A stretch of 64,000 bases of DNA, from NCBI RefSeq assembly GCF_033958435.1, contig NC_134146.1:24698501-24762500 (forward strand), given 5' to 3'. The DNA is from Carettochelys insculpta. Its lineage: Eukaryota > Chordata > Testudines > Carettochelyidae. Below are positions 1 through 9,121 of this stretch, one piece after another; within the stretch, counting starts at the first letter, position 1, and each line of letters starts with the position of its first letter. Below the pieces are notes generated by a model. That model did not search any database. It worked only from the letters and a program-made list of their open reading frames with translations, and was not told where the DNA came from. Position numbers and translations under genes: made by a program.

Positions 1-1059
1 CTGCACAGTGCCTCATTTTATTATCTCATTCTATAAATTAGCATCTCAGCACTGCATTGACAATCAATAACTTTACTTAGCAACTGTTCAAATGTCCCAT
101 AATACATTTATTATTTGTTCACACCCAAAATAATTTTGTGCACATCAAGGGTTCAATAATATGTCAGATGCTGCTTCCTTTACTCTGGAAAAAATTCTCC
201 TTATCTTCAAGGGGAGTTTTGTCTGAGTAAGGTTTGCTGGATGGGTCCATGGATGTCATGCTTCTGACTAAAATCCTCAGAATTCAGGGCAATACAATGT
301 GTATAGCATACTTTAAAGCCCCTGGGCATTTGCTCTTTATAAGGGAGTATAAAGTCTTTCCTCTGAATTTAATGGGGGTTGGATCAAGCCCATGGTCTCT
401 GTGTGTGAACACACACTATTTTAGAACTGATAAAAAAGAAGGCACTCCTCTTTGGCATTTTAGCTCAACAGGTGACTTAAAGGTGAACTTTCACATCTTT
501 TGTTTTGTTGGGTAGAGATCAATTCTCTTTTTGGTTCTAAGCTGTTATTTGTAAATATTTGCTTGTGTCATATTAATTAACAAGATACAATGAACAAAAC
601 AAAACTCTACTTTAAGGGTCAGAAAAGTTGCAGAGCTGTTGACAGAAGCTTTTTGAGTTGGCAGCTGCTGTAGTCCATCATACATATTTCAGAATTTTAA
701 AAGTATGACTTTATAAACATATTTATTATCTGAATAAAGGCATATTTTTTAATTATTTTCAGAAGTGCTCTTTTTTTCATGTAAGCACATCATTAGCAAT
801 GTCTCTATTTTGATTCAAGAGGACAGGACAATCGTTTATTGCTGTATCACTGATAACCCTTTCATCTGTTCCAGATTATTATTGTTGCATATATACAGTA
901 GCCAAGATTTTCAAAAATGGGAGTCAAAGTTTAGGTTCTTAGATCCACAGTTAGGCCCTTCCATAAATAGTCTGTTTTTAAAAATATTAAATCTCCCCTG
1001 ACTTTAAAGTAAGATATTAAAATATAAAATAGATGCTAAAAATCTTTCAGACATGTGGA
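1..1059. other. AT-rich non-coding, nothing recognised
   Basis: I see no repeat ends, splice-flanked open block or RNA gene. The two open frames of 78-93 codons have no coding character. Confidence 0.6.
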
Positions 1060-1183
1060 CTGGTTTCTCATTTACAGTACAGCCCCTTTATGGGATCTCA
1101 GTGGTATGAAGGTCACTTTACACTCACTTTAATCCCCTCAGAGTGGTGTAAATTGGTCTTGAAACAAATGAGAATCAGGACCT
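1060..1183. repeat. Ancient palindromic 'TTTACAC..GTGTAAAT' repeat, diverged
   Basis: The block opens with CTCATTTACAGTACAG and closes with GTGTAAATTGG followed by AATGAGAATCAGGACC. Its two ends are roughly reverse complements, which suggests a decayed hairpin. The same signature (CACCAGTGTA / ATCAGAATCAGGCAC) recurs near 8930-9026 and more weakly near 35345 and 42890. I know this kind of sequence as a very common old repeat of turtles and other sauropsids but cannot name the family. Confidence 0.4.
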
Positions 1184-3447
1184 TTTTTTTCTGAATTTTT
1201 TAAACAGGCTACATATTGCTGCTGGAACATGTGAACTTGTCAGCACTGGAGGCTGCAGTGCCGTATGATTTCACTAATGACTGGGATGCCTATTACAGAG
1301 TACCGCATTTTGTAAATTAATGAGTAATCAAACGAACACCATAAAAATCTGCATAACAAAATGTACTTTAATTTATTTTCATAGCCATATGTTAGTTTTA
1401 ATTATTTGTGTTAATAATTCATAGTGTGCTAACAAATATACTGGAGAATGTTTTTTAAAGTAATTAAATTTTAGTAACATGAGATCTTCATCGTAGTCGT
1501 CTGATAGTAAATTCTTTGCGAGAAGAGATTTTGATTGTTTGAGGGAAAGCTGTTGAATTGGTGGATGAATACAGTGATGCTTATCAGGTTTCTTGTGCCC
1601 TCTGCACGGTTCGTATCCAAAGCCCATTGAAGACTCTGAATCTTCTCATTGATTTTGTGTCAGGCTTTATATACATAAAAGCTCAGGCAGGGAGAACTTC
1701 TCTACTCTGCTAGTCTGAGCTGCAAACTCAGTCTTCTGAGGGTAGTTCAGGCCACATCCTCTGGTCACTGAGCTTCCAACCAAGGTATCAATTAGTGCTC
1801 ATTGTTCTGATGGCTTGATGATGCCTACTTATCCACCAGGACAAGAGCCACCATTCATTTTAAACACGCCCCCCAAAAGCTACCAGATGATACAATTTTG
1901 TCACCTCTGACCTTGAAGAAAGCAGCCCTCTGGCCACTCACCCCTACACACTCTCAGGGATCCAGAGAGGCCTGGGACACTTCCAGCTCTAGAGGCTCCT
2001 AGCCATAGTAAAAATATAAAATGACAACACATGAAAATGAAATAAAGCACCCCAAGAAAGTGAGACATAATTTGAATATTAAGAATCCAGAGCCTTTTTC
2101 TGTGCAAATGCACTAAGTATCGAGGGATGCATAAAAACAGGTTTTGAAATTATCAAATGCCAAAAAATTAAGACTTGTCCAAATTTGAGGCCCCCTTTGA
2201 GCGTGAGGCCGAGGCGAAATGGTCCTTTCCCTCACCTCCGAGTGACACTTCTTGCCCCTGTCCACTACTCATCAGGGAATTAGTCAAAAATTCACTGAAA
2301 ATATATATTAAATCAATGCACATTGCTCACTTTTAAGTCTTCCCCTGTTCTCCCACTTATTATTGCATAGTCTGAGGGTTTATAAACTTTACCTTTGATA
2401 AAAACATCTACAATAACCACATCATTTAGCTATTTTAGAGTTTATGAAATGCATGAGATACATGCAGTAGCTATCGATAGATTCTGTGATTCAGTGGGAT
2501 CTTCATCATGTTCATATCAGTCCTGGACAACTGTCAGTAAAACATATCAGGATTTATTATAGAGTACAACTCTGGGAGAATATTTGGAGAGACTTTCTGA
2601 AAAAAACAAGTGGCTTTAGAGGACATACACAGTGCTCGCTATTATACGACAGAATGCACAGGCTGGATTATTCAGTCAGGAGCAGAAGTCAGAAGATCTA
2701 CATCATGCCCTCTGTTGTATTATAGACTTCATATCTGAGGGTGAACTAGTCAATTGGGCCTCATTCTGATCCCTGAGGAGGACCTTCTGAGATGTGAGCA
2801 TCCTCAGCAGTCAGAAACCACTTGCAGGTATGGATCCCTATTTTTGTTTGTTTGTTTCTTGATTTCCATATGGGGATGATGAGCATAACAGTAATCAACC
2901 TGGCAAAGATATTGTGAGACATTAATGTGATGAAGACACACTGAAATCCTTAGTTTATCAATAGAAAATATTCTAATTGCATTTAATATATTGTAATATG
3001 AAATGAACATACTACCTTTCTAGAGTTCTCCTAACTTAGTTTACAATGTAAGGCTGCAGTGCCTAATTCTTTTTCAAAGTTGTGTCCCTTAAAATATGTA
3101 GTGAATTAGAGATTTTCCTTTTCATTGGACCAATCCTCATAATATGATATATAATGGCAAAGTAACTCAACCTTTTCTAGTCTATTAACCTGCCTTTTGT
3201 TAAAGGGAATCAGCCTACTGGATCTGGTGGAATGTAAAAAAGTAGAAAAGGAAAAAGTAATTGTGGGGAGAGAAATAGCAGTATTTAAGGTGGTGGTTGT
3301 TGTTATCAAGCATGGCAATAACAGTTGCAGAGATTTCTTTATACATGGTGTTAAGCATGACTTTTCTGTCAGCACAGGCAGGAGCAAGTTGGGTAAGCTG
3401 ATTGAAGTTAACTGTATAGTTCCAGTGAGATTTAGCCATTACATGAG
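1184..3447. other. AT-rich non-coding, nothing recognised
   Basis: There are no recognisable repeat ends and no convincing exon. Scattered short frames are interrupted and AT-driven. Confidence 0.5.
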
Positions 3448-3889
3448 TGCTACATCTACACAAGAAGCTTTTCCTGGGAAAACTGGGCTTTTGTTAGGAA
3501 AAAACATTGAGCATCTACACGCAAAATGTGCTTTTTCAGCAGTTTGTCAATAAAACCCAACACATCCGCTAGCAGAATTATACCTCTCCCTGTACAGGTA
3601 TGATGCCTCTCTTGACAATGTTCTGCTGACAAAACAGCCATGTAGATGCTCTGAGGCCTTTTTGTCAACAAAGAGGGTTTCCAGTTCACTGGGCAGCCCT
3701 GTTTGCAGACCTTCCGGTCAGCTGTTCTGTCAAGAGAGGACTGGACAGTTTGACTGCTCTCTGTTGACATAGCGGATTGCTGTTTTGATCTGCTTTTATG
3801 CATAGACGCAATCTGTTGACAGAAGTTTTGCAGGGAAATCCCTTCTGAAAATCACTTCTGTTGATGGGGCGTCTTGTGTAGACATAGAT
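3448..3889. mobile_element. MITE family A copy 1 (GGCTACATCTACA-type ends)
   Basis: A 442-bp inverted-repeat element. The left end TGCTACATCTACACAAG pairs with the right end CTTGTGTAGACATAG. Inside are repeated TTGTCAACA / TGTTGACAGAAG motifs in both orientations and a small central palindrome around ATTATACCTC..GAGG-like sequence near 3573. Flanks are GAG on the left and GAA on the right, compatible with a decayed 3-bp target duplication. Related copies lie at 12853, 19345 and 33974. It encodes nothing plausible: the 115- and 118-codon frames crossing it are by-products. Family assignment to PIF/Harbinger-like MITEs is inference from end type and duplication length. Confidence 0.75.
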
Positions 3890-4027
3890 GAAAAGTCTTA
3901 CTTTGGGGTCTTATAAGGGGCATAGGCATTACATAGGCCTTGTTTGGGGCCTGTGAAGAGAAATGTATTTAATCTTTTTGTATCTAAATACTTTTTCCAG
4001 ATCATGAGTACATGGAACATTATTTTT

Positions 4028-4064
<37 letters not shown>

Positions 4065-5409
4065 TTTTATAGCAAGAACTTTCAGGGACATAAAATATTT
4101 GAATAGTTTTTTTAAAAGTGTGCTATACCTTTTTCTTCCAGCACTGCAGTAGCACATGAATATTTCTTAGTGGAATATTTTTTTCTCAATAATCTAATGC
4201 TTTGAACAAGTATATAATGAAACACTGAACAACAGTCATTAACATTAATTTTGAGTAAAAGAACTATATTGATTGTGCCCACATATACTGAACATTTTTC
4301 TCTTTACTTGCAACAATTTGCACGTGACAATGTTCTTCCGTGCTATTTGTTCTTGTTAAAGAGCCCTATGTTTAGATCTGCGAAGTGAAGAAGCAAGAGG
4401 TATCCAGAGTCCCAGAAAAAATTCTTTGGACATGGACCTCACATAAAAAACAGTGTTTCTCCAAACAAAATTGGAATCTATGGTCTCTTTACTGGGAAAA
4501 TGTGATTTGGCCACAATTTAAGAATTAATTTCTATAGCACTTGCACATGAAAAATTCCTCATGAAGTCAATGAAACCTTTGAGTGCACAGTGATGGAATG
4601 ATCAATGCCAAAGAAGCCAATGGCTGAGTTAAATCTGCTACCATTTTTATCCTTTTAACATACATCTTTACTCAGTTAAATCAATTGTTAGCCAACCTTT
4701 TCTTGCATGATAGAGCACAGAGTGAGTGGAAAACATTTTTACAAGGTAATATAGAATATGGTTAATAATTTTCACTATGTTTCAGGTTCTGACCTTATCG
4801 TATTTGTGCACTGAGGCTAAAAATTGGACATTTGCAACCATATCACATGAAAATAAATTGGAAATGACATTTTATTCAATTAGTGTCTTAAGTGTGTTTC
4901 ATTTATTGAAAATAAAGGGCATTTGGCTTTTTATTTACTGTTCTTGTAAAACTGTAATTACATAACAGCTGCATTGGTGTGTCACATTCTGTAAAAATAG
5001 AAAGTGTCTACCATGGTGGGCCTGAATCATGACTCACCAGCTGTTTCATACGTAGGCCTGTAAGTGAAAGCAATGGAAATTCCATCTGAAAAGCAATGGC
5101 AGAATATACCCTCAGGTTACAGCTAAACCACAAGATAAATTTGATTTTTAATAAATTCGATTTTTTAACTTCATTCTTATTAATTCACATTTAAGTGTCC
5201 AGAAACCTTCTTGAAATTTGACCCAACGTTTTTCTGTGTTGAGTTTCCACATCCCCATTGCTCTATGCAAGTTCCACAGAGTGATCAGTGCATTGTACGT
5301 ACCTGTCCCACAGTTCCTTGGCCCTGGTTGCTTGTGGGGGTTTCATGTTAGAATCCCAGAACACAAAGCACTGTCCAAGAATTCACAGCACCCAGTAACA
5401 GAATTCAGA
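3890..5409. other. AT-rich non-coding with a (TA)n run
   Basis: Apart from the dinucleotide run at 4030-4061, I recognise nothing in this stretch. Confidence 0.5.
4030..4061. repeat. (TA)n microsatellite
   Basis: About 16 uninterrupted TA/AT dinucleotides. Confidence 0.9.
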
Positions 5410-5700
5410 CCTCCCCCAAACCTGCCCAGGTTCCCTGTGCTGCACATCCTCTGTGGATTTTGGCATAGTGGTGGGCAGCTGCGCTATCATCCCTGTCCCC
5501 CTGCCTCCCATTTCTGTCAGCTGCGAGTCCGCTGTGTATGTTGGCATAGTGGTGGGCAGCTGCGCCTACAACCCTCCCCCAAACCTGCCCGTGTTCCGTG
5601 TGTCATGAGTCCTCTGGAGATGTTGGCCTAGGGGTGAGCAGCTGTGCTATCAGCCCTGCCCAATCCCACTTGGTTCCATCAGCCATGTGTCCGGACCTTT
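5410..5700. repeat. 81-bp tandem repeat, about 3.5 copies
   Basis: Units begin at 5410, 5491, 5572 and 5654 (the last partial). Each starts CCCT/CCTCCCCCAAACCTGCCC-like, passes through a TGTGTCNTGAGTCC-like middle and ends TTGGCATAGTGGTGGGCAG + CTGCGCTA. Unit lengths are 81, 81 and 82 bp. Because 81 is 27 codons, the 137-codon frame at 5218-5631 shows a repeated WHSGGQLR motif, but the frame breaks where unit 3 gains a base and there is no sign of a gene. The block is GC-richer than its surroundings. It may be the tandem interior of an unclassified repeat. Confidence 0.8.
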
Positions 5701-5903
5701 ATATTTGCAGGCCTGGATGCTGCAGAATTCAAATTGAAATTCTAATTCAATCAAGAATTCACAGGCTTTCTGTGACCTTCTTCCTGCACACCTGAATTGA
5801 GAGCAGAGGAGAAGAAAGTGGCCATACATGGAGAGTCACTGCTTAGCTTTGTGGGATACATACAAGACACTTATGGAGGCTAATACATTAAGATTGAAGA
5901 TAT

Positions 5904-6086
5904 GGTGCTTCCACACTAGCCTTTTTTTGCAATTGATGTTATACTCATCTGGTAATATCGACATTTTGTTTGCCAGTATTAGGGCTCACTAATTCAAGCT
6001 AATGGTATTTACAGTGAAGACAGGGATGTTTTAATATTGAGTTAACTCCTTTAAATTCAATTTTATCAGGTAGTGTAGACGCAGCC
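5904..6086. mobile_element. Short MITE with GTCTACAC-type ends, decayed
   Basis: The right end GTAGTGTAGACGCAGCC reverse-complements to GGCTGCGTCTACACTAC. The left end GGTGCTTCCACACTAGCC matches it imperfectly. The interior has weak inverted TTCAAGCTAAT / TTGAGTTAAC motifs. The 183-bp length fits a non-autonomous element. No target duplication is visible. Confidence 0.5.
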
Positions 6087-6994
6087 TCAGAATGTTGCCA
6101 CTCCAGTTAAAATGACAAATGACCTTTTGGCCTTTTAAATCCCTTCATGTTATTCTCCCTTAAAAAAGCCTTTTGCATACTGCATTTTTCATGGCACAAC
6201 TCAATGTTGAATATTTTTAATAACAAAAGTGTTCAGAAAGAAGAATGAAAGATAGAAATAGGTATCTAATAAAGTTTACTAATGATATCAGAAAAGGAAA
6301 TATTTCATTAATGGAACTGATGTTGTTTTCAAAGAGATATCTGAAGTATGTAGTGACCTAATCTTTAATATCTTTACTTGGGGATGCCACTTTTCATTGA
6401 TCTATTAAATCCCTCGTTTCCTGCATAGATTGATACCTGCTGAGGTAGTAGCAAGAAATTATATGTGAAAGAGACAGGCTTTTGAAGATCCATAAAAGAT
6501 CTTTCTGAAAGGACAATAGAAATGATCCTTGAAAATTCAGAAAAGGAAGCACATGCTTTAATTGGAAAAGAACAGCTACTTGCAAAATGGCGGACTGCAG
6601 CTACAAACAAAGATGTGGTTTGAAGGGCATAATTTCTGTAACTCCTACTGCAAAACCATTTAAGCTAAACTTAACAACAATCAGCCAAAAGTGACCCATG
6701 CAACATTATGGGAAATCAGCATGTTGTGTTTAGCTGAGCCCCATGAGTCCTAGTCATTTGGGTGTGTTATGCATTAGGACCCTGTTCCTGAAGCACTGAT
6801 GTTTTGCCACTAAAGACAGTGTGGGTAGGATCAGAGTTTAGGGCTGAATGTTGCTTGTGGTCTACTTTCAAATTTAGCTAATCATTCTCTGATTATAGAT
6901 CAACAAGCTAATTTTGAGCATGACATAGATATAACTCCACACCCACAGTGCAAATGGCTAGGTCTTACAGAGTGGATGTTACCTATTTCAACAT
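6087..6994. other. AT-rich non-coding, nothing recognised
   Basis: No repeat or exon signature seen. Confidence 0.5.
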
Positions 6995-6997
6995 TTA

Positions 6998-7708
6998 GGC
7001 TACGTCTACATGTGCAGCCAACATCGAAATAGCTTATTTCGATGTTGCGACATTGAAATAGTCTATTTCGATGAATAACGTCTACACGTCCTCCAGGGCC
7101 GGCAACGTCGATGTTCAACTTCGACGTTGCTCAGCCCAACATCGAAATAGGCGCAGCGAGGGAACGTCTACACGTCAAAGCAGCACACATCAAAATAGGG
7201 ATGCCAGGCACAGCTGCAGACAGGGTCACAGGGCGGACTCAACAGCCAGCCGCTCCCTTAAAGGGCCCCTCCCAGACACAGTTGCACTAAACAACACAAG
7301 ATACACAGAGCTGACAACTGGTTGCAGACCCTGTGCCTGCAGCATAGATCCCCAGCTGCCGCAGAAGCAGCCAGAAGCCCTGGGCTAAGGGCTGCTGCCC
7401 ACGGTGACCATAGAGCCCTGCAGGGGCTGGAGAGAGAGCATCTTTCAACCCCCCAGCTGATGGCCGCCATGGAGAACCCAGCAATTTCGACGTTGCGGGA
7501 CGCGGATCGTCTACACGGTCCCTACTTCGACGTTGAACGTCGAAGTAGGGTGCTATTCCTATCTCCTCATGAGGTTAGCGACTTCGACGTCTCGCCGCCT
7601 AACGTCGAAGTTAACTTCGAAATAGCGCCCGACGCGTGTAGACGTGACGGGCGCTATTTCGAAGTTGGTGCCGCTACTTCGAAGTAGCGTGCATGTGTAG
7701 ACGCAGCT
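6998..7708 (+). mobile_element. MITE family B copy 1, 711 bp
   Basis: Ends are GGCTACGTCTACATGTGCAG and (reverse complement of the right end) AGCTGCGTCTACACATGCAC. The flanking TTA at 6995-6997 and 7709-7711 is a 3-bp target duplication. Both arms are packed with short inverted units (CATCGAAATAG / CTATTTCGATG, TTCGACGTTGAACGTCGAA) and with six GTCTACAC or GTGTAGAC boxes at 7004, 7080, 7166, 7509, 7636 and 7695. The middle, about 7195-7490, is single-copy and GC-rich and holds GCCGCCATGG (ATG at 7471). Compared with copy 2 this copy has 29 extra bp in the left arm. The 121-codon frame 7322-7687 runs through the inverted arm and is not a gene product. PIF/Harbinger-like origin is likely but unproven. 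Confidence 0.9.
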
Positions 7709-7711
7709 TTA

Positions 7712-8484
7712 ATGTACCAAAGAATTCTTAGTCCTCCATCTCTTCCCAGAACTTCTGGTCCACATGTGCCTTCTGCATGTGGATCATTTCCTTCCCATTT
7801 CCTACTCATCTGCCAACTGCCTGTGTGGCTGATTTCACATAATCACCCACTTTGACTCTGCAGTCAGAGGTCCAGGTGACACCCCCCCTCCACCAACTTT
7901 CTTATTCATTCAGAGCTCAAGAGTTGGCTGGGGGAACCAGAAGCAGAGATGAAAGTCATGTGTGGAGTTCAAGATGAGGCATGAGGCTGATTTGCAGCAC
8001 TGGAGAAATGAACAGGATATGAAAGCCCAGCGTGCCTCCATGCTATTGGGAACCATCGCCAAACTCTCACCCCATTGCTTCTATCTTTCCCCTCAATATG
8101 CTTAGAAACAGATTCCTAATGCTACTCACTTGATAATTTGCAAAGGACAAAGGTTCCCACAACTCATACACAGCTGAGTGGGTTGGTCACCTAATACAGG
8201 TCCCTAGCTTGATGAGCTAGAAATATCTGCCACATGAGGGCTTCAGTTTATTGTGTCGCCACTTTTTAGAAAGAAAGCATACGTGACATTTTTATGCATA
8301 GAATTTATACATAGCTCTTTGCATAAAGAGAATAACAGGTACATATAACACCATAATCCTAGATTTAGACCAAGTTTTGCTTTCACTTCATTGTTGATGT
8401 GGTCACACTGGTACTTTTTACAGCACACAATTATTTAATTTATACCTTGTCCACTTTTTTGCTTTGTCCACCTGTTATTTCTCA
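7712..8484. other. Non-coding, nothing recognised
   Basis: Average composition. I found no repeat ends and no credible exon. Confidence 0.5.
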
Positions 8485-8590
8485 CCACATGCTTAGAATG
8501 TAAACTCTGTGGAGCAGGTACTGCTTTGGTTTTTATATGAGTATACAGTGTCAAGTAAAATGGGGCCATGATTGGAGCTGGTAGGTACTA
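8485..8590 (+). repeat. L2-type LINE 3' end, diverged
   Basis: The order TTAGAATGTAAACTC, GGAGCAGGTACTG, ATACAGTGTC, ATGGGGCCATGATTGG, AGGTACTAC follows the well-known L2 tail (TTAGATTGTAAGCTC .. GGGCAGGGACTG .. CAGCGCCTAGCAC .. GGGGCC). The Tigger-like element starts at a TA at its 3' edge, so it probably inserted into this copy. Confidence 0.6.
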
Positions 8591-8835
8591 CAGGTTGAAA
8601 CTCTCTCATCCAGCACCCTTAGGACCTGACCAGTCCCAGACGAGAGAATCTGCTAGGCAAGAGGAGGTCAATATTGTGTAGCACCATTACCAACACTTCC
8701 ACTGCTTACAGGGCTCTTAGAAGGCATTTAGGGGTAAATTAGAGCTAAATAACAGCACACAACACTGAGAGCCAGGACTGGTGGCTGGAAACCAACTTTA
8801 TGGGACCATGGGAAAGTTATGACCCCCCCCCCCCA
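8591..8835 (+). mobile_element. Tigger/pogo-like DNA element, 3' end lost
   Basis: Starts CAGGTTGAAACTCTCTCATC after a TA dinucleotide, the end and target type of Tc1/mariner-Tigger elements. The body (GGACCTGACCAGTCCCAGAC, then a stretch ending CTTTATGGGACCATGGG) is not low-complexity. It stops at a C-run (8823-8834) without the matching right terminal repeat, so the copy is truncated. No transposase coding is present. Confidence 0.6.
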
Positions 8836-8929
8836 CGATACCCCCCCAAAGGAAAAAAAAAGAAAACAAAAAAGAAAAATAAAACTTTCAACTTACTTTC
8901 TCTAATACAACAAAATGGTGATCGCTAGG

Positions 8930-9026
8930 GCCTGGTTCTGTTTACACTTAGCTAGGTTTTACACTGGTTTAATTTCATTGATTTTTCCTGATTCACACCA
9001 GTGTATATGGGATCAGAATCAGGCAC
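8930..9026. repeat. Ancient palindromic 'GGTTCTGTTTACAC..CAGAATCAGG' repeat
   Basis: The left half GGTTCTGTTTACACTTAGC and right half CACCAGTGTATATGGGATC + AGAATCAGGCAC form a decayed hairpin around TTTCATTGATTTTTCC. It is the clearest copy of the same old repeat described at 1060. Confidence 0.5.
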
Positions 9027-9061
9027 TTTGTTTTTACCTGGACAGGCTTGATGGTGCAATT

Positions 9062-9121
9062 AATCCTAAAAAGAAAAGAAGAAAGAAAAAGTAAAAAGAA
9101 AAAAGGAAAAGAAAAAAGGAG
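9062..9121 (+). repeat. Purine-rich (GAAA)n-like tract
   Basis: About 60 bases of almost only A and G, an irregular GAAA/GGAAAA simple repeat. Confidence 0.85.

Noticed and set aside
3456..3803. 115-codon minus-strand frame similar to one at 19273-19587
   Set aside because: Both are shadows of MITE family A. The alternative strand frame (3197-3553) is equally open.
5218..5631. 137-codon frame with a repeated WHSGGQLR motif
   Set aside because: It is the translation of an 81-bp tandem array and is lost when one unit gains a base. No start context, signal peptide or splice sites support it.
5410..5700. CRISPR-like regular repeats
   Set aside because: Units are contiguous tandem copies without unique spacers, in vertebrate-type DNA.
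7322..7687. 121-codon open frame, nearly identical to one at 22274-22639 and to a shorter one at 52502-52813 (minus)
   Set aside because: It lies inside MITE family B and runs across its inverted arm. Similarity reflects recent transposition, not a protein family, and copy 3 has lost 18 codons in frame without consequence.
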